Shown here: piece by piece, positions 48,503-57,375 of the stretch
Numbering within the stretch: the stretch's first letter is position 1
Layout: each line of letters begins with the position of its first letter
DNA from: Xanthomonas arboricola pv. juglandis
Lineage (GTDB): Bacteria; Pseudomonadota; Gammaproteobacteria; Xanthomonadales; Xanthomonadaceae
Assembly (NCBI RefSeq): GCF_001013475.1
Contig: NZ_JZEF01000003.1
Coordinates: 434,001 to 498,000, forward strand
Reading direction: 5' to 3'
Length of the DNA stretch: 64,000 nucleotides
Notes under the pieces: model-generated
Told to the model about the DNA's origin: nothing
Database searches by the model: none
What the model saw: the letters and a program-made list of their open reading frames with translations, nothing else
Made by a program: the position numbers and the translations under genes

Positions 48503-49747
48503 TCAGCCGCCCTTGGCGTGCGGCGGTGCTTCGGTCTGCTGTGTTTCCGGCATCAACTCCAGCGCCGATGGAGTGGTGCGCAGCATCGGGCGGAACGAGA
48601 TCGGATGGGTGCGGCGGCGCGTGAAGCGCAGCAAGCGTGTCAGCGTAAATCCGGACAGTGCCAGCAGCATCACCGCGAAATACACCGGCAGTGCCGCAGG
48701 CCCGAATTTCTGCATTGCGCCGCCGGCCAGGGCCGGACCGATCGCCGCGCCCACGCCATGCACCAGCAGCAGGCTGCTGCAGCCGGAGAGCAGATCTTCG
48801 CGCGGCAGGTAATCGAGCATGTGCGCCACCGCAAACGGATACAGCGAGAACGCCAACCCGCCGTACACGAAGAACAGCACGAACAACAGGGTGGTTTGTG
48901 CCTGCACCATCGGCACCGCGGCGGCGATCGCGATGCCGGCCGCCAGCACGCTGATCGTGACCAGGCCGATGCGCCGGTCATGGCCATCGCTGATGCGCCC
49001 GATCGGCCACTGCAACACCGCGCCGCCGATGATGGCGGTGAGCATGAACATCGCCACGCCATCGGCATCCAGCCCGATGCGGTTGGCGTATACCGGCAGC
49101 AAGCCCCAGAACGCCCCCATCGCCAGGCCCGACAGTCCCGCGCCGATGGTCGCCACCGGCGCCAACGCGTACAGCGTTTTCAGTCGCAGGCGCGAGACGT
49201 GCGGCACTTCGGGCGGAATCAGGCGCGTGGTCATCACCGGCATCACTGCCGCACAGATCAGGATCGCCGTCAGCGTGAACATCGCCGGTGCGCCCGCATC
49301 GCCTGCGGTGAGCAGGATCTGGCCCAGCGCCAACGCCGACAGATTGATCGCCATGTACACCGAGAACACCCGGCTGCGCCGCCGCGCGTCCGGCTCGGCG
49401 TTGAGCCAGCTTTCGATCACCGTGTACAGGCCGACCAGTGCCGCGCCGGTGACCAGGCGCAGCAGGCCCCAACCCCAGGCATTCAACCAGATCGGATGCA
49501 GCAACACGGCAATCGCCGCCAGCGCCGCGTAAAAGGCGAATGCGCGGATATGCCCGATGCGCCGAATCAGCGGCGGTGCGAAGAAGGTGCCGAGAAAGAA
49601 GCCGGCGAAATACCCGGACATGATCAGGCCCAACGCACGCGCATCGAAACCGGCCTGGCCACCGCGCACGGCAAGCAAGGTGCCGAGCAGCCCGCTGCCG
49701 GTCAGCAGCAGGGCAACGGCCAGCAATAAGGCAGTCAGCCGCAACAT
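48503..49747 (-). CDS. MFS transporter, YcaD-like
   Basis: This 414-residue inner-membrane protein has about 12 hydrophobic segments. It resembles YcaD-type MFS members: ALGLIMSGYFAGFFLGTFFA with a GYF motif in the second helix, IRRIGHIRAFAFYAALAAIA, and a GLYTVIESWLNAEPDARRRS loop. A hydrophilic tail of about 40 residues ends the protein. The substrate is unknown. It stands alone between a repeat spacer and a 450-base gap. Confidence 0.85.
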   Translation of the reverse strand: MLRLTALLLAVALLLTGSGLLGTLLAVRGGQAGFDARALGLIMSGYFAGFFLGTFFAPPLIRRIGHIRAFAFYAALAAIAVLLHPIWLNAWGWGLLRLVTGAALVGLYTVIESWLNAEPDARRRSRVFSVYMAINLSALALGQILLTAGDAGAPAMFTLTAILICAAVMPVMTTRLIPPEVPHVSRLRLKTLYALAPVATIGAGLSGLAMGAFWGLLPVYANRIGLDADGVAMFMLTAIIGGAVLQWPIGRISDGHDRRIGLVTISVLAAGIAIAAAVPMVQAQTTLLFVLFFVYGGLAFSLYPFAVAHMLDYLPREDLLSGCSSLLLVHGVGAAIGPALAGGAMQKFGPAALPVYFAVMLLALSGFTLTRLLRFTRRRTHPISFRPMLRTTPSALELMPETQQTEAPPHAKGG

Positions 49748-50199
49748 GGATGCGGTCCTCGTGGGGGGAGAGGCGCGTCAATCACGTGTTCAAGTGTAGC
49801 AGCCCGGGTCGTGCGGCTTGATCGAGACGACATGGCTCTTTGGCTCTCGATACCCGCTGATGCGATGTCAGGCCGATGCGAAGCGTGAGTTTGTGGCGTG
49901 CGGGATGGTCGCCTCATCTCTCTGCGCGGTTCGCGAGGTCACGCCGATTTGATGACTGCTCGATGCGTAGGCTGCGATCTTCGATACGCGCGCGACACTC
50001 CGATCTCGTGTTTCTGCCGATTGGAACGGCGATGTCGAGCGATCGCACCTGGCGCGCAAGCGTCACCCAGCCACCATCGATCGATGTCTCTCCCCCGCAA
50101 CATGCCCGCGCGTGTTCAACATCGCAGACGGCCCACTGCACCTGCCCACCCGCATCCGTCTAGAATCTGCGCCCCGCATCGTCTTCAGCTGATCCTGCC
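49748..50199. other. Spacer between MFS and fmdB genes
   Basis: This region holds about 450 bases with the promoters of the divergent MFS gene and fmdB. No repeat, RNA gene or operator was recognised. Confidence 0.45.
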
Positions 50200-50493
50200 A
50201 TGCCCATCTACGGTTTCCAGTGCACCACCTGCGGTCACGCCTTCGACCGCCTGCAGAAGATGGCCGACCCCGATCCGCAGACCTGTCCGGCCTGCGCGGC
50301 GGCCACGATCAAGCGCCAGATCACCGCGCCCTCGTTCCGTCTGTCCGGCAGCGGCTGGTACGAGACCGACTTCAAGTCGGCGGGCGAGAAGAAGAAAAAC
50401 CTCACCGAAAGCAGCAGCGCCGGTGGCGATGCCAAGCCGGCAGCCGCCGCCGAGAGCAAGCCCGCTGCCAAGCCCGCGGCCGACCCCGCCTGA
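50200..50493 (+). CDS. FmdB-family zinc-ribbon protein
   Basis: This 97-residue protein has an N-terminal zinc ribbon (MPIYGFQCTTCGHAFDRLQK, then CPAC at 31-34) that provides four cysteines. A hydrophilic Ala/Lys/Pro-rich tail follows. The first 40 residues match the FmdB/CxxC_CxxC_SSSS family, named for a putative regulator of formamidase but found widely with no fixed function. It lies alone, upstream of and convergent with the DUF3011 gene. Confidence 0.88.
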   Translation: MPIYGFQCTTCGHAFDRLQKMADPDPQTCPACAAATIKRQITAPSFRLSGSGWYETDFKSAGEKKKNLTESSSAGGDAKPAAAAESKPAAKPAADPA

Positions 50494-50577
50494 GCCGGAC
50501 CAGCGCGCCGCAGCCGCTGGCAGGGCAGAAGTCACAGTCCCTGGACCCAGCCGCGCGTGGCGCGCCTGTTCGCTGCT

Positions 50578-51351
50578 TCAACGCGCCTCGAAGCGTGCCC
50601 GGCAACCATCGTTGACCCACACCGTCGCGCGGCGCTCGTCGTACCCCCAGCTGCGGCCCTCTTCGCAGCGGGTGTCGGACAACTGGCGGGTCAGCACCGG
50701 ACGGCCGTAGCGGCCATCCCAGGCGCAGGTGCGCAGGCGGCGGTCGTCGCTGGCGCAGCTGATGGCGTAATCGTTACGCGGGCGGTCGTCGCGGCCACCG
50801 TAGCCGCCATCGCCACGGTCCCAACCGCCGCCGCGCGCTTGCGCAAACTCGCCCCGGCAGCCGTCGTCCACCCAGATCCGGCCCCCGTCCTGGCGCCAGT
50901 TGCGGCCTTCCACGCAGGGCGTGTTGGAGAGCTGGCGCACCAGCATGGCGCGGCGCCAACCGGTATCGCAGATCTTCTGGCGCTGGTCATTGCTCTCGCA
51001 GCGCACCGTGCCGGCGACCCCGCCGCCGCCGGGGCCACCGTTGCCGCCCCAGCCGCCGCCCCCGCTGCGGCCATCCACAAAGCGCGCGCGGCAGCCGTTG
51101 TCCACCCACACGCGGCCGTGGTCGCTGCCCCAATTGCGGCCTTCGATGCAGCGCGTGCCGGAGATGTTTTCGACCAGCACCGCGCGGCCGCGGAACGGCG
51201 TATCGCACTCGCGGCGGCGGTTGTCGTTGCTGGAGCAGGTGATGCTGGGGCCGTTCCAGTCGCGGTCCTGCGCTGCAGCAGGAGTGCTGGTGAGCAGGCC
51301 GGTCAGGGAGATCAGGCCGAAGCCGGAGAGCAGCAGGGCAGTGCGCAGCAT
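50578..51351 (-). CDS. Secreted DUF3011-repeat protein
   Basis: This 257-residue exported protein has a signal peptide ending near residue 27 (TPAAA). Three repeats of a DUF3011-type unit follow (about 36-92, 114-170, 196-255). Each has the pattern ITCSSND/VRCESND/ISCASDD, then a CDT or CAW, CxEGRxWG and VWVDNGCRARF. Each unit carries four cysteines that could form two disulphides. Gly-rich linkers join the units. The function of DUF3011 is unknown. The start faces aspS across a 157-base divergent gap. Confidence 0.85.
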   Translation of the reverse strand: MLRTALLLSGFGLISLTGLLTSTPAAAQDRDWNGPSITCSSNDNRRRECDTPFRGRAVLVENISGTRCIEGRNWGSDHGRVWVDNGCRARFVDGRSGGGGWGGNGGPGGGGVAGTVRCESNDQRQKICDTGWRRAMLVRQLSNTPCVEGRNWRQDGGRIWVDDGCRGEFAQARGGGWDRGDGGYGGRDDRPRNDYAISCASDDRRLRTCAWDGRYGRPVLTRQLSDTRCEEGRSWGYDERRATVWVNDGCRARFEAR

Positions 51352-51508
51352 CGTGTCGTCCTTGGTGCGGGAGGGGCGTTGCGCCTATTCAGCCGGGCGG
51401 CGACTTAAGCGACCATGAGCGCCTGCGCATTTGCTCCTGTCGCCCGCCGGCCCCAGAATATCCGGCTCTCCGGCGCTGTCCTGTGTCGGGTTTTCAGCGG
51501 AGCTTTCG

Positions 51509-53260
51509 ATGCGTACCCACTTCTGCGGCCTGGTCGACGAGACCATGATCGGCCAAACCGTCACTCTCGCCGGCTGGACCGACGTGGCCCGCAACCTGGG
51601 CGGCGTGTGCTTCATCGACCTGCGCGACCACGAAGGCATCGTGCAGGTGACGGTGGAACCGGAGAACGCCGAGGTGTTCCCGGTCGCCGCCAGCCTGGGC
51701 TACGAAGACGTGCTGCAGGTCGAAGGCGTGGTGCGTGCGCGGCATGCGGTCAACGACAAGCTGCGCAGCGGCAAGGTCGAAGTGATCGCCACGCGTATCA
51801 GCATCCTCAACAAGGCCGCGCCGCTGCCGTTCCATGCGCACGAAAATCCGGGCGAAGAAACCCGCCTGAAGTACCGCTACCTGGACCTGCGTCGCCCTGA
51901 AATGCAGCGCATGCAGCGCACCCGCATCAAGCTGGTGCAGGCGCTGCGCCGGCATCTGGATGCGCGCGATTTTCAGGACATCGAAACCCCGATCCTGACC
52001 AAGGCCACCCCGGAAGGCGCGCGCGACTTCCTGGTGCCGGCGCGCATGCATCCGGGCGAGTTCTACGCCTTGCCGCAGAGCCCGCAGCTGTTCAAGCAGA
52101 TCCTGATGGTGGCCGGCTTCGACCGCTACTACCAGATCGCGCGCTGCTTCCGCGACGAAGCGCTGCGTGCCGATCGCCAGCTGGAATTCACCCAGCTCGA
52201 CATGGAATTCGCCTTCGTGCGCGAGCGCGACGTGCAGGATTTTGTCGAAGACATGATCCGCGCCATCTTCAAGGAAGTGGTGGATGTCGAGCTGGCCGCG
52301 CAGTTCCCGCGCATGACCTGGGCCGAGGCGATGCGTCGCTACGGCTCGGACAAGCCGGACCTGCGCATCGCGCTGGAATTGGTCGATGTGGCCGAGCTGG
52401 TCAAGTCCAGTGAATTCCCGGTATTCACCGCCGCCGCCAACGATGCCGACGGCCGCGTGGCCGCGCTGCGTATCCCCGGCGGTGCAGCGCTGTCGCGCAA
52501 GCAGATCGACGAGTACGCCGCGCACGCCGCCAAATACGGCGCCAAGGGCCTGGCCTACATCAAGCTGTCGGAGACCGGCGAAGTCAGCTCGCCGATCGCC
52601 AAGTTCTTCAGCGAAGAGGCCTTCGCCGCGCTGCTTGCGCACGTGGGTGCCGGCAATGGCGACATCGTGTTCTTCGGTGCCGGCGGCTACAACACCGTGT
52701 CCGATTTCATGGGTGCATTGCGTCTGAAGGCCGGCAAGGACTTCAAGCTGGTCGCCGACACCTGGTCGCCGCTGTGGGTCACCGACTTCCCGATGTTCGA
52801 ATGGGACGAGGATGCGCAGCGCTACGTCGCCCTGCATCACCCCTTCACCGCGCCGGCCGTGGACGACATCGCCGACCTGCGCGCCAATGCCCGCACGGCG
52901 GTGTCGCGCGGTTACGACATGGTGCTCAACGGCAATGAAATCGGCGGTGGCTCGATCCGTATCCACCGCCCCGACATGCAGAGCGCGGTGTTCGAGCTGC
53001 TCGGCATCGGCGCCGAGGAAGCGCGTGCCAAGTTTGGCTTCCTGCTGGATGCGCTGAACTACGGCGCACCGCCGCACGGCGGCATCGCCTTCGGCATCGA
53101 CCGCATCGCTGCATTGATGGCCGGCACCGAATCGATCCGCGACGTGATCCCGTTCCCCAAGACCACTGGCGCGCAGGATCTGATGACCGACGCCCCGTCG
53201 CCGATCCCGGCCGAGCAACTGGCCGAAGTGCACGTGCAGGTGCGGCCCAAGCAGGTCTGA
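51509..53260 (+). CDS. aspS: Aspartyl-tRNA synthetase
   Basis: AspRS charges tRNA-Asp. The 583-residue bacterial-type enzyme has an anticodon-binding OB fold (about 1-105) and a class II catalytic core. The core contains motif 2 [20 protein letters not shown], and a GAD insertion domain (about 285-420) is present. Motif 3, [20 protein letters not shown], is near the C-terminus. The ATG at 51509 begins MRTHFCGLV, the typical family start. An alternative upstream start would add an unlikely 26 residues. Whether it also charges tRNA-Asn cannot be told from the window. Confidence 0.98.
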   Translation: MRTHFCGLVDETMIGQTVTLAGWTDVARNLGGVCFIDLRDHEGIVQVTVEPENAEVFPVAASLGYEDVLQVEGVVRARHAVNDKLRSGKVEVIATRISILNKAAPLPFHAHENPGEETRLKYRYLDLRRPEMQRMQRTRIKLVQALRRHLDARDFQDIETPILTKATPEGARDFLVPARMHPGEFYALPQSPQLFKQILMVAGFDRYYQIARCFRDEALRADRQLEFTQLDMEFAFVRERDVQDFVEDMIRAIFKEVVDVELAAQFPRMTWAEAMRRYGSDKPDLRIALELVDVAELVKSSEFPVFTAAANDADGRVAALRIPGGAALSRKQIDEYAAHAAKYGAKGLAYIKLSETGEVSSPIAKFFSEEAFAALLAHVGAGNGDIVFFGAGGYNTVSDFMGALRLKAGKDFKLVADTWSPLWVTDFPMFEWDEDAQRYVALHHPFTAPAVDDIADLRANARTAVSRGYDMVLNGNEIGGGSIRIHRPDMQSAVFELLGIGAEEARAKFGFLLDALNYGAPPHGGIAFGIDRIAALMAGTESIRDVIPFPKTTGAQDLMTDAPSPIPAEQLAEVHVQVRPKQV

Positions 53261-53738
53261 CACGCGCTATCAGATGGCCATGCCGTGTGCGTGGTCATTT
53301 GTACAAGGCGCCCAGCGCAGCCAGCGCTGCGCGCTTTGGTGGAACCGTCAGCGCCGGGGCTGGGTGTTGCGCACGGGGCACGGCCGTCCAACCGCCGCCG
53401 ATCACCGGCGGCAGTGCGTCCTGCAGGTCCGTCCCAAGCGCGCCTGAGCTCCGCAAGTAGATAGCCATCCCTCGCAGTGTTTATCTTTCCTGCGCGGTGC
53501 CATGCGGAGCCGGTCGTGCGCGCTTGGTTGAACCCGTCAGCGCCCATGCCGAATCCTGCACACGCGGAATCCACGCATCGCAGATGCTTTCCCGATTCCC
53601 GATTCCCGATTCCCGATTCCCGATTCCCGATTCCCAATCCCCAATCCCCAATCCCCAATCCCCAATCCCCAATCCCGCTTGCGGTAGCGCATCTGCATGC
53701 GAGAAGCTGCCAGATCAACCAGGCACGAGAGGCCCCGC
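53261..53738. other. Spacer with a heptamer microsatellite
   Basis: About 480 bases between aspS and the GNAT gene hold no convincing gene. Its main content is the GATTCCC/AATCCCC array at 53594-53676. Confidence 0.6.
53594..53676. repeat. Heptanucleotide tandem repeat (GATTCCC)6(AATCCCC)5 plus a partial unit
   Basis: There are six perfect GATTCCC units at 53594-53635, then five AATCCCC units at 53636-53670 and a final AATCCC. It is the longest array of the window's heptamer family. Slipped-strand length variation is expected. Confidence 0.97.
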
Positions 53739-54266
53739 ATGACCCGCATCCGCCGCGCCACACCGGACGATGCCGAAGCGTTATCACTGCTGGCCGCACA
53801 GACCTTTACCGAAACCTTCGGGCATCTGTATCCGGAAGAAGACTTGCGCGGTTTTCTCGAAGAGACCTATGCGGTCGAGCGCGCACGCATCGTGCTGGCG
53901 CATCCGGACTACGCGATCTGGCTGCTGGAGATGGACAACCTGCTGGTCGGCCACGCCGCCGCCGGCCCGTGCGGGCTGCCGCACGAAGACGTGCGTCCCG
54001 GCGATGGAGAGCTCAAGCGGCTGTATCTGTTGAAGGACTACCAGAATAGTGGCTGGGGCAGCCGCCTGTTCGAAACCACGCTGGAATGGCTGGAACGCAA
54101 CGGCCCACGCACGCTGTGGATCGGCGTGTGGTCGGAGAATTTCGGCGCACAACGTTTCTACGCCCGCTACGGATTCGAGAAAGTCGGCGAGTACGACTTT
54201 CCGGTCGGCAAGATTGTCGATCGCGAGCACATCCTGCGCCGCAAGCCGATCGTCGCGGCCGACTGA
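53739..54266 (+). CDS. GNAT-family N-acetyltransferase
   Basis: This 175-residue acetyl-CoA-dependent acetyltransferase has the fold motifs [20 protein letters not shown] (acetyl-CoA pyrophosphate loop, about 91-110) and [20 protein letters not shown] (motif B region, about 130-150). The N-terminus is [17 protein letters not shown]. The loop reads NSGWGS instead of the common Q/RxxGxG/A but keeps two glycine/small positions. The ATG at 53739 gives the standard N-terminus. The acceptor substrate is unknown. The gene starts 62 bases after the heptamer array, and the hydrolase gene follows after about 60 bases. Confidence 0.88.
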   Translation: MTRIRRATPDDAEALSLLAAQTFTETFGHLYPEEDLRGFLEETYAVERARIVLAHPDYAIWLLEMDNLLVGHAAAGPCGLPHEDVRPGDGELKRLYLLKDYQNSGWGSRLFETTLEWLERNGPRTLWIGVWSENFGAQRFYARYGFEKVGEYDFPVGKIVDREHILRRKPIVAAD

Positions 54267-54329
54267 GCGCATGCAGGCGCCGTCCGCAGCGGCTCGGCCA
54301 TCGCGCGCCACGTCCTGGAAACCGTTCTG

Positions 54330-55007
54330 ATGCCTAGCAGCTTCTCGGCATTTTCAGCTGCATCCAGACGCACCCCGCGCACGGCACCGACCACCGCAAC
54401 CGCCGACGTACTGCTGGTGCACGGCATCTGGAATACCGCGCACTGGCTGCTGCCGCTCGCGCGTCGATTGCGTGCAGAGGGCCTGGCGCCGGCGCTGTTC
54501 GGCTACGCCAGCGTGCTTGGCGGTCCCGGGCAGGCGGTGCCGCGGCTGATCGAACGCCTGCAGACGACCGGCGCGCAATTGCTGGTCTGTCACAGCCTGG
54601 GCGGGCTGATGGCGTTGCAGGCTCTGCGCGCCGCGCCCGAGCTGCCGGTGCGCCGCGTGGTCTGCCTGGGCTCGCCGTTGTGCGGCAGCGCCGCCGCGCG
54701 CGGCCTGGCCCAACGTGGCGGGCTGTGGGCGTTGGGGCGGAGTGCGGGCTTGCTGCAGCAGGGGTTTGTGCAATGGGAGGGCGAGGCCGAGATCGGTCAG
54801 GTCGCCGGCAATGTCGCGCGTGGGGTCGGGCGCTGGCTGGCGCCGCTGGACGGCGGCTCGGACGGCACCGTGGCGCTGGCCGAAACCCGCCTGCCCGGGC
54901 TGCGCGACCATTGCGTGGTGCCGGCCAGCCATAGCGGCCTGTTGCGCTCACCCGAGGCCGCGCAGCAGGCGCTGAGCTTCCTGCGGACCGGCCGATTTCG
55001 CCACTGA
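54330..55007 (+). CDS. Alpha/beta hydrolase
   Basis: This 225-residue protein has the N-terminal oxyanion HGIWNTAHW (31-39). The nucleophile elbow CHSLGG has Ser89, and a C-terminal His lies in VPASHSGLLRS. The acid is probably the Asp in the DGGSDGTV region. It has no signal peptide and resembles small PGAP1/lipase-like esterases that work in the cytosol, with no substrate known. It lies after the GNAT gene on the same strand. Confidence 0.8.
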   Translation: MPSSFSAFSAASRRTPRTAPTTATADVLLVHGIWNTAHWLLPLARRLRAEGLAPALFGYASVLGGPGQAVPRLIERLQTTGAQLLVCHSLGGLMALQALRAAPELPVRRVVCLGSPLCGSAAARGLAQRGGLWALGRSAGLLQQGFVQWEGEAEIGQVAGNVARGVGRWLAPLDGGSDGTVALAETRLPGLRDHCVVPASHSGLLRSPEAAQQALSFLRTGRFRH

Positions 55008-55094
55008 GTCCGCCACTGAACGCTGCCGCCCCGGTGCGGGCGAGCAATCAGGTAAAATCCGCGCCCTGTCATCCAAGCCAGTCTGGAACCACCC

Positions 55095-55823
55095 ATGGGT
55101 AGAGGCCCCTCGATCGAAGGCCGCAAGAACGCCTCCGACGCCAAACGCGGCAAGATGTTCACCAAGATCATCCGCGAGATCAGCGTGGCTGCACGCGGCG
55201 GTGGCGGTGATCCGGCCAACAACCCGCGCCTGCGCGTGGCGGTGGACAAGGGCCTGTCGTCGAACATGTCCAAGGACGTGATCGAACGCGCCATCAAGAA
55301 AGCCACCGGCGAGCTGGAAGGCGTGGAATACGAAGAAGTGCGCTACGAGGGCTATGCCCCCGGCGGCGTTGCAGTGATCGTGGACTGTCTCACCGACAAC
55401 CGCGTACGTGCGGTGGCCGACGTGCGCCATGCCTTCAGCAAGTGCGGCGGCAACATGGGCACCGACGGCTCGGTGGCCTTCATGTTCAAGCGCCTGGGCG
55501 TGCTGAGCTTTGCCGCCGGCACCGACGAAGACACCCTCACCGACGCGGCGATCGAAGCCGGCGCCGACGATGTGGTGGTCTATCCGGAAGACGGCGCCAT
55601 CGACGTGCTGACCGCCCCGGACGCCTTCGCCCAGGTCAAGCAGGCGCTGACCGCCGCCGGCCTGGAGCCGGCGCACGCCGAAATCACCTTCCGCGCCGAA
55701 AACGACATCGCCGTGGACGGCGACACCGCCGTGCAGGTCCGCAAGCTGCTCGACATGCTCGAAGACCTGGACGATGTCCAGGACGTCTATTCGAACGTCG
55801 ATCAAGCGGCGCTTGGCGCGTAA
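55095..55823 (+). CDS. yebC: YebC/PmpR-family protein
   Basis: This 242-residue protein has the TACO1/YebC fold: [20 protein letters not shown] at the N-terminus, an alpha-helical part with [20 protein letters not shown], and a C-terminal part with [13 protein letters not shown]. Family members are called transcription regulators, and some relieve ribosome stalling at proline stretches. It is the first gene of the yebC-ruvC-ruvA group. The next gene starts 129 bases later, across a heptamer element. Confidence 0.95.
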   Translation: MGRGPSIEGRKNASDAKRGKMFTKIIREISVAARGGGGDPANNPRLRVAVDKGLSSNMSKDVIERAIKKATGELEGVEYEEVRYEGYAPGGVAVIVDCLTDNRVRAVADVRHAFSKCGGNMGTDGSVAFMFKRLGVLSFAAGTDEDTLTDAAIEAGADDVVVYPEDGAIDVLTAPDAFAQVKQALTAAGLEPAHAEITFRAENDIAVDGDTAVQVRKLLDMLEDLDDVQDVYSNVDQAALGA

Positions 55824-55828
55824 GCGCC

Positions 55829-55943
55829 GGGAATTGGGAATGGAGAATCGGGAATCGAAACAGCCGCATCCTGCACTGCTCGGCAGCGTCGAGCACGCCA
55901 GGAGGTCGCGTCACCCATTCCCGATTCCCGACTCCCAATTCCC
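55829..55943. repeat. Heptamer element pair before ruvC
   Basis: A GGGAATT/GGGAATC array at 55829-55857 faces a CCCATTC/CCGATTC array at 55914-55943, giving an inverted repeat around about 56 bases. The right arm ends nine bases before the ruvC ATG. Confidence 0.9.
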
Positions 55944-55952
55944 GGCCGCTCG

Positions 55953-56477
55953 ATGACCCGCATCCTCGGCATCGATCCCGGCTCCCAGCGCACCGGGCTC
56001 GGCATCATCGACGTTGATGAGAGCGGTCGCAGCCGGCATGTCTATCATGCGCCGCTGGTGCTGCTGGGCGAGGGCGACTTCGCGCAGCGGCTCAAGCGCC
56101 TGCTGCACGGGCTGGGCGAGGTGATCGAGACCTACCGGCCACAGGAAGTGGCGATCGAGAAGGTGTTCATGGGCAAGAGCGCCGATTCCGCGCTCAAGCT
56201 CGGCCACGCGCGCGGCGCGGCGATCTGCGCGGTGGTGCTGCGCGATCTGCCGGTGCACGAGTACGCTGCCACCGAGATCAAGCTGGCGCTGGTCGGCAAG
56301 GGCGGGGCGGACAAGGTGCAGGTCCAGCACATGGTCGGCATCATGCTCAACCTGAAAGGCAAGCTGCAGGCCGACGCCGCCGACGCACTGGCGGTCGCCA
56401 TCACTCACGCCCACGTGCGCGCCACCGCGCAGCGCCTGGGCGTCAATACCCAACAGGCCTGGAGCCGCAAGAAATGA
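55953..56477 (+). CDS. ruvC: Holliday junction endonuclease RuvC
   Basis: This 174-residue nuclease resolves Holliday junctions with RuvA and RuvB. The catalytic carboxylates are in [12 protein letters not shown] (Asp8), AIEKVFMG (Glu near residue 68) and the C-terminal [16 protein letters not shown]. The start ATG at 55953 lies directly after the right arm of a heptamer element. No Shine-Dalgarno is recognisable between the array and the start, so translation may depend on coupling or an A/T-poor leader. Length is typical of the family. Confidence 0.97.
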   Translation: MTRILGIDPGSQRTGLGIIDVDESGRSRHVYHAPLVLLGEGDFAQRLKRLLHGLGEVIETYRPQEVAIEKVFMGKSADSALKLGHARGAAICAVVLRDLPVHEYAATEIKLALVGKGGADKVQVQHMVGIMLNLKGKLQADAADALAVAITHAHVRATAQRLGVNTQQAWSRKK

Positions 56478-56573
56478 GAATCGGGATTCGGGAGTCGGGA
56501 ATCGGGAATTGCAAACGCAGAGTCCACAGCAGCGCGCGCTGTTGCGATTCCCCATTCCCGATTCCCCATTCTC
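56476..56573. repeat. Heptamer element pair between ruvC and ruvA
   Basis: The left arm (GAGAATC, GGGATTC, GGGAGTC, GGGAATC, 56476-56510) overlaps the ruvC stop codon. The right arm (GATTCCC, CATTCCC, GATTCCC, CATTCTC, 56546-56573) ends 22 bases before ruvA. Confidence 0.9.
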
Positions 56574-56595
56574 GGCACCGCCAAGGCGGTGCCCA

Positions 56596-57180
56596 ATGAT
56601 CGGCCGCCTGCGCGGGCTGCTGGCCTACAAGCAGCCGCCGTGGCTGGTGATCGATGTCGGTGGGGTGGGGTATGAGCTGGAGGCGCCGATGAGCACCTTC
56701 TACGACCTGCCCGATGTCGGCCGCGACGTGATCCTGTTCACCCACTATGCGCAGAAGGAAGACAGCGTGTCGCTGTACGGATTCCTGCGCGAAGGCGAGC
56801 GCAGGCTGTTCCGCGACGTGCAGAAGGTCACCGGCATCGGCGCCAAGATCGCGCTGGCGGTGCTGTCCGGGGTCAGCGTGGACGAGTTCGCCCGTCTGAT
56901 CACCAGCGGCGACATCACCGCGCTGACCCGCATCCCGGGCATCGGCAAGAAGACCGCCGAGCGTATGGTGGTGGAGCTGCGCGACCGCGCCGCCGACTTC
57001 AGCAGTGGCGCGCCGATCACCGGCCAGCTCGGCCCGGATGCGGTGTCCGAGGCCACGGTGGCCTTGCAGCAACTGGGTTACAAGCCGGCCGAGGCCGCAC
57101 GCATGGCACGCGAGGCCGGGGCAGAAGGCGACGAAGTCGCCACGGTCATTCGCAAGGCCCTCCAGGCCGCGCTGCGTTAA
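56596..57180 (+). CDS. ruvA: Holliday junction helicase subunit RuvA
   Basis: This 194-residue protein binds four-way junctions and loads RuvB. It has the N-terminal OB fold ([20 protein letters not shown]), two helix-hairpin-helix motifs ([15 protein letters not shown] and [19 protein letters not shown], about 80-130) and a C-terminal RuvB-contact domain. The start ATG at 56596 is the typical MIGRL. It lies 22 bases after the heptamer element. kup follows about 195 bases later rather than ruvB. Confidence 0.98.
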   Translation: MIGRLRGLLAYKQPPWLVIDVGGVGYELEAPMSTFYDLPDVGRDVILFTHYAQKEDSVSLYGFLREGERRLFRDVQKVTGIGAKIALAVLSGVSVDEFARLITSGDITALTRIPGIGKKTAERMVVELRDRAADFSSGAPITGQLGPDAVSEATVALQQLGYKPAEAARMAREAGAEGDEVATVIRKALQAALR

Positions 57181-57201
57181 GGGCGACTGGCAAAACGGCT
57201 G

Positions 57202-57222
57202 CGCGCCCGCCTGGCGGGCGCG
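57202..57222 (+). terminator. Terminator-like hairpin after ruvA
   Basis: A GC-only stem CGCGCCCG/CGGGCGCG closes a five-base loop 21 bases past the ruvA stop. No T-run follows. Confidence 0.5.
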
Positions 57223-57375
57223 GCCGGCGCTCGGAATCGGCAGGGACCACTCGTACACTGCGGCTCCCTGCGCGCCGCCCGCACCCAGCCGACCACCGCT
57301 CGCTACGTTTTTAGTCACTCAACGCCGCGCCGTCTTCCCCTCCTTCACGCCACTTGGCGATACCCTGCCCACTTC

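Noticed and set aside
53594..53676. CRISPR array
   Set aside because: Units are seven bases long with no spacers; this is a microsatellite.
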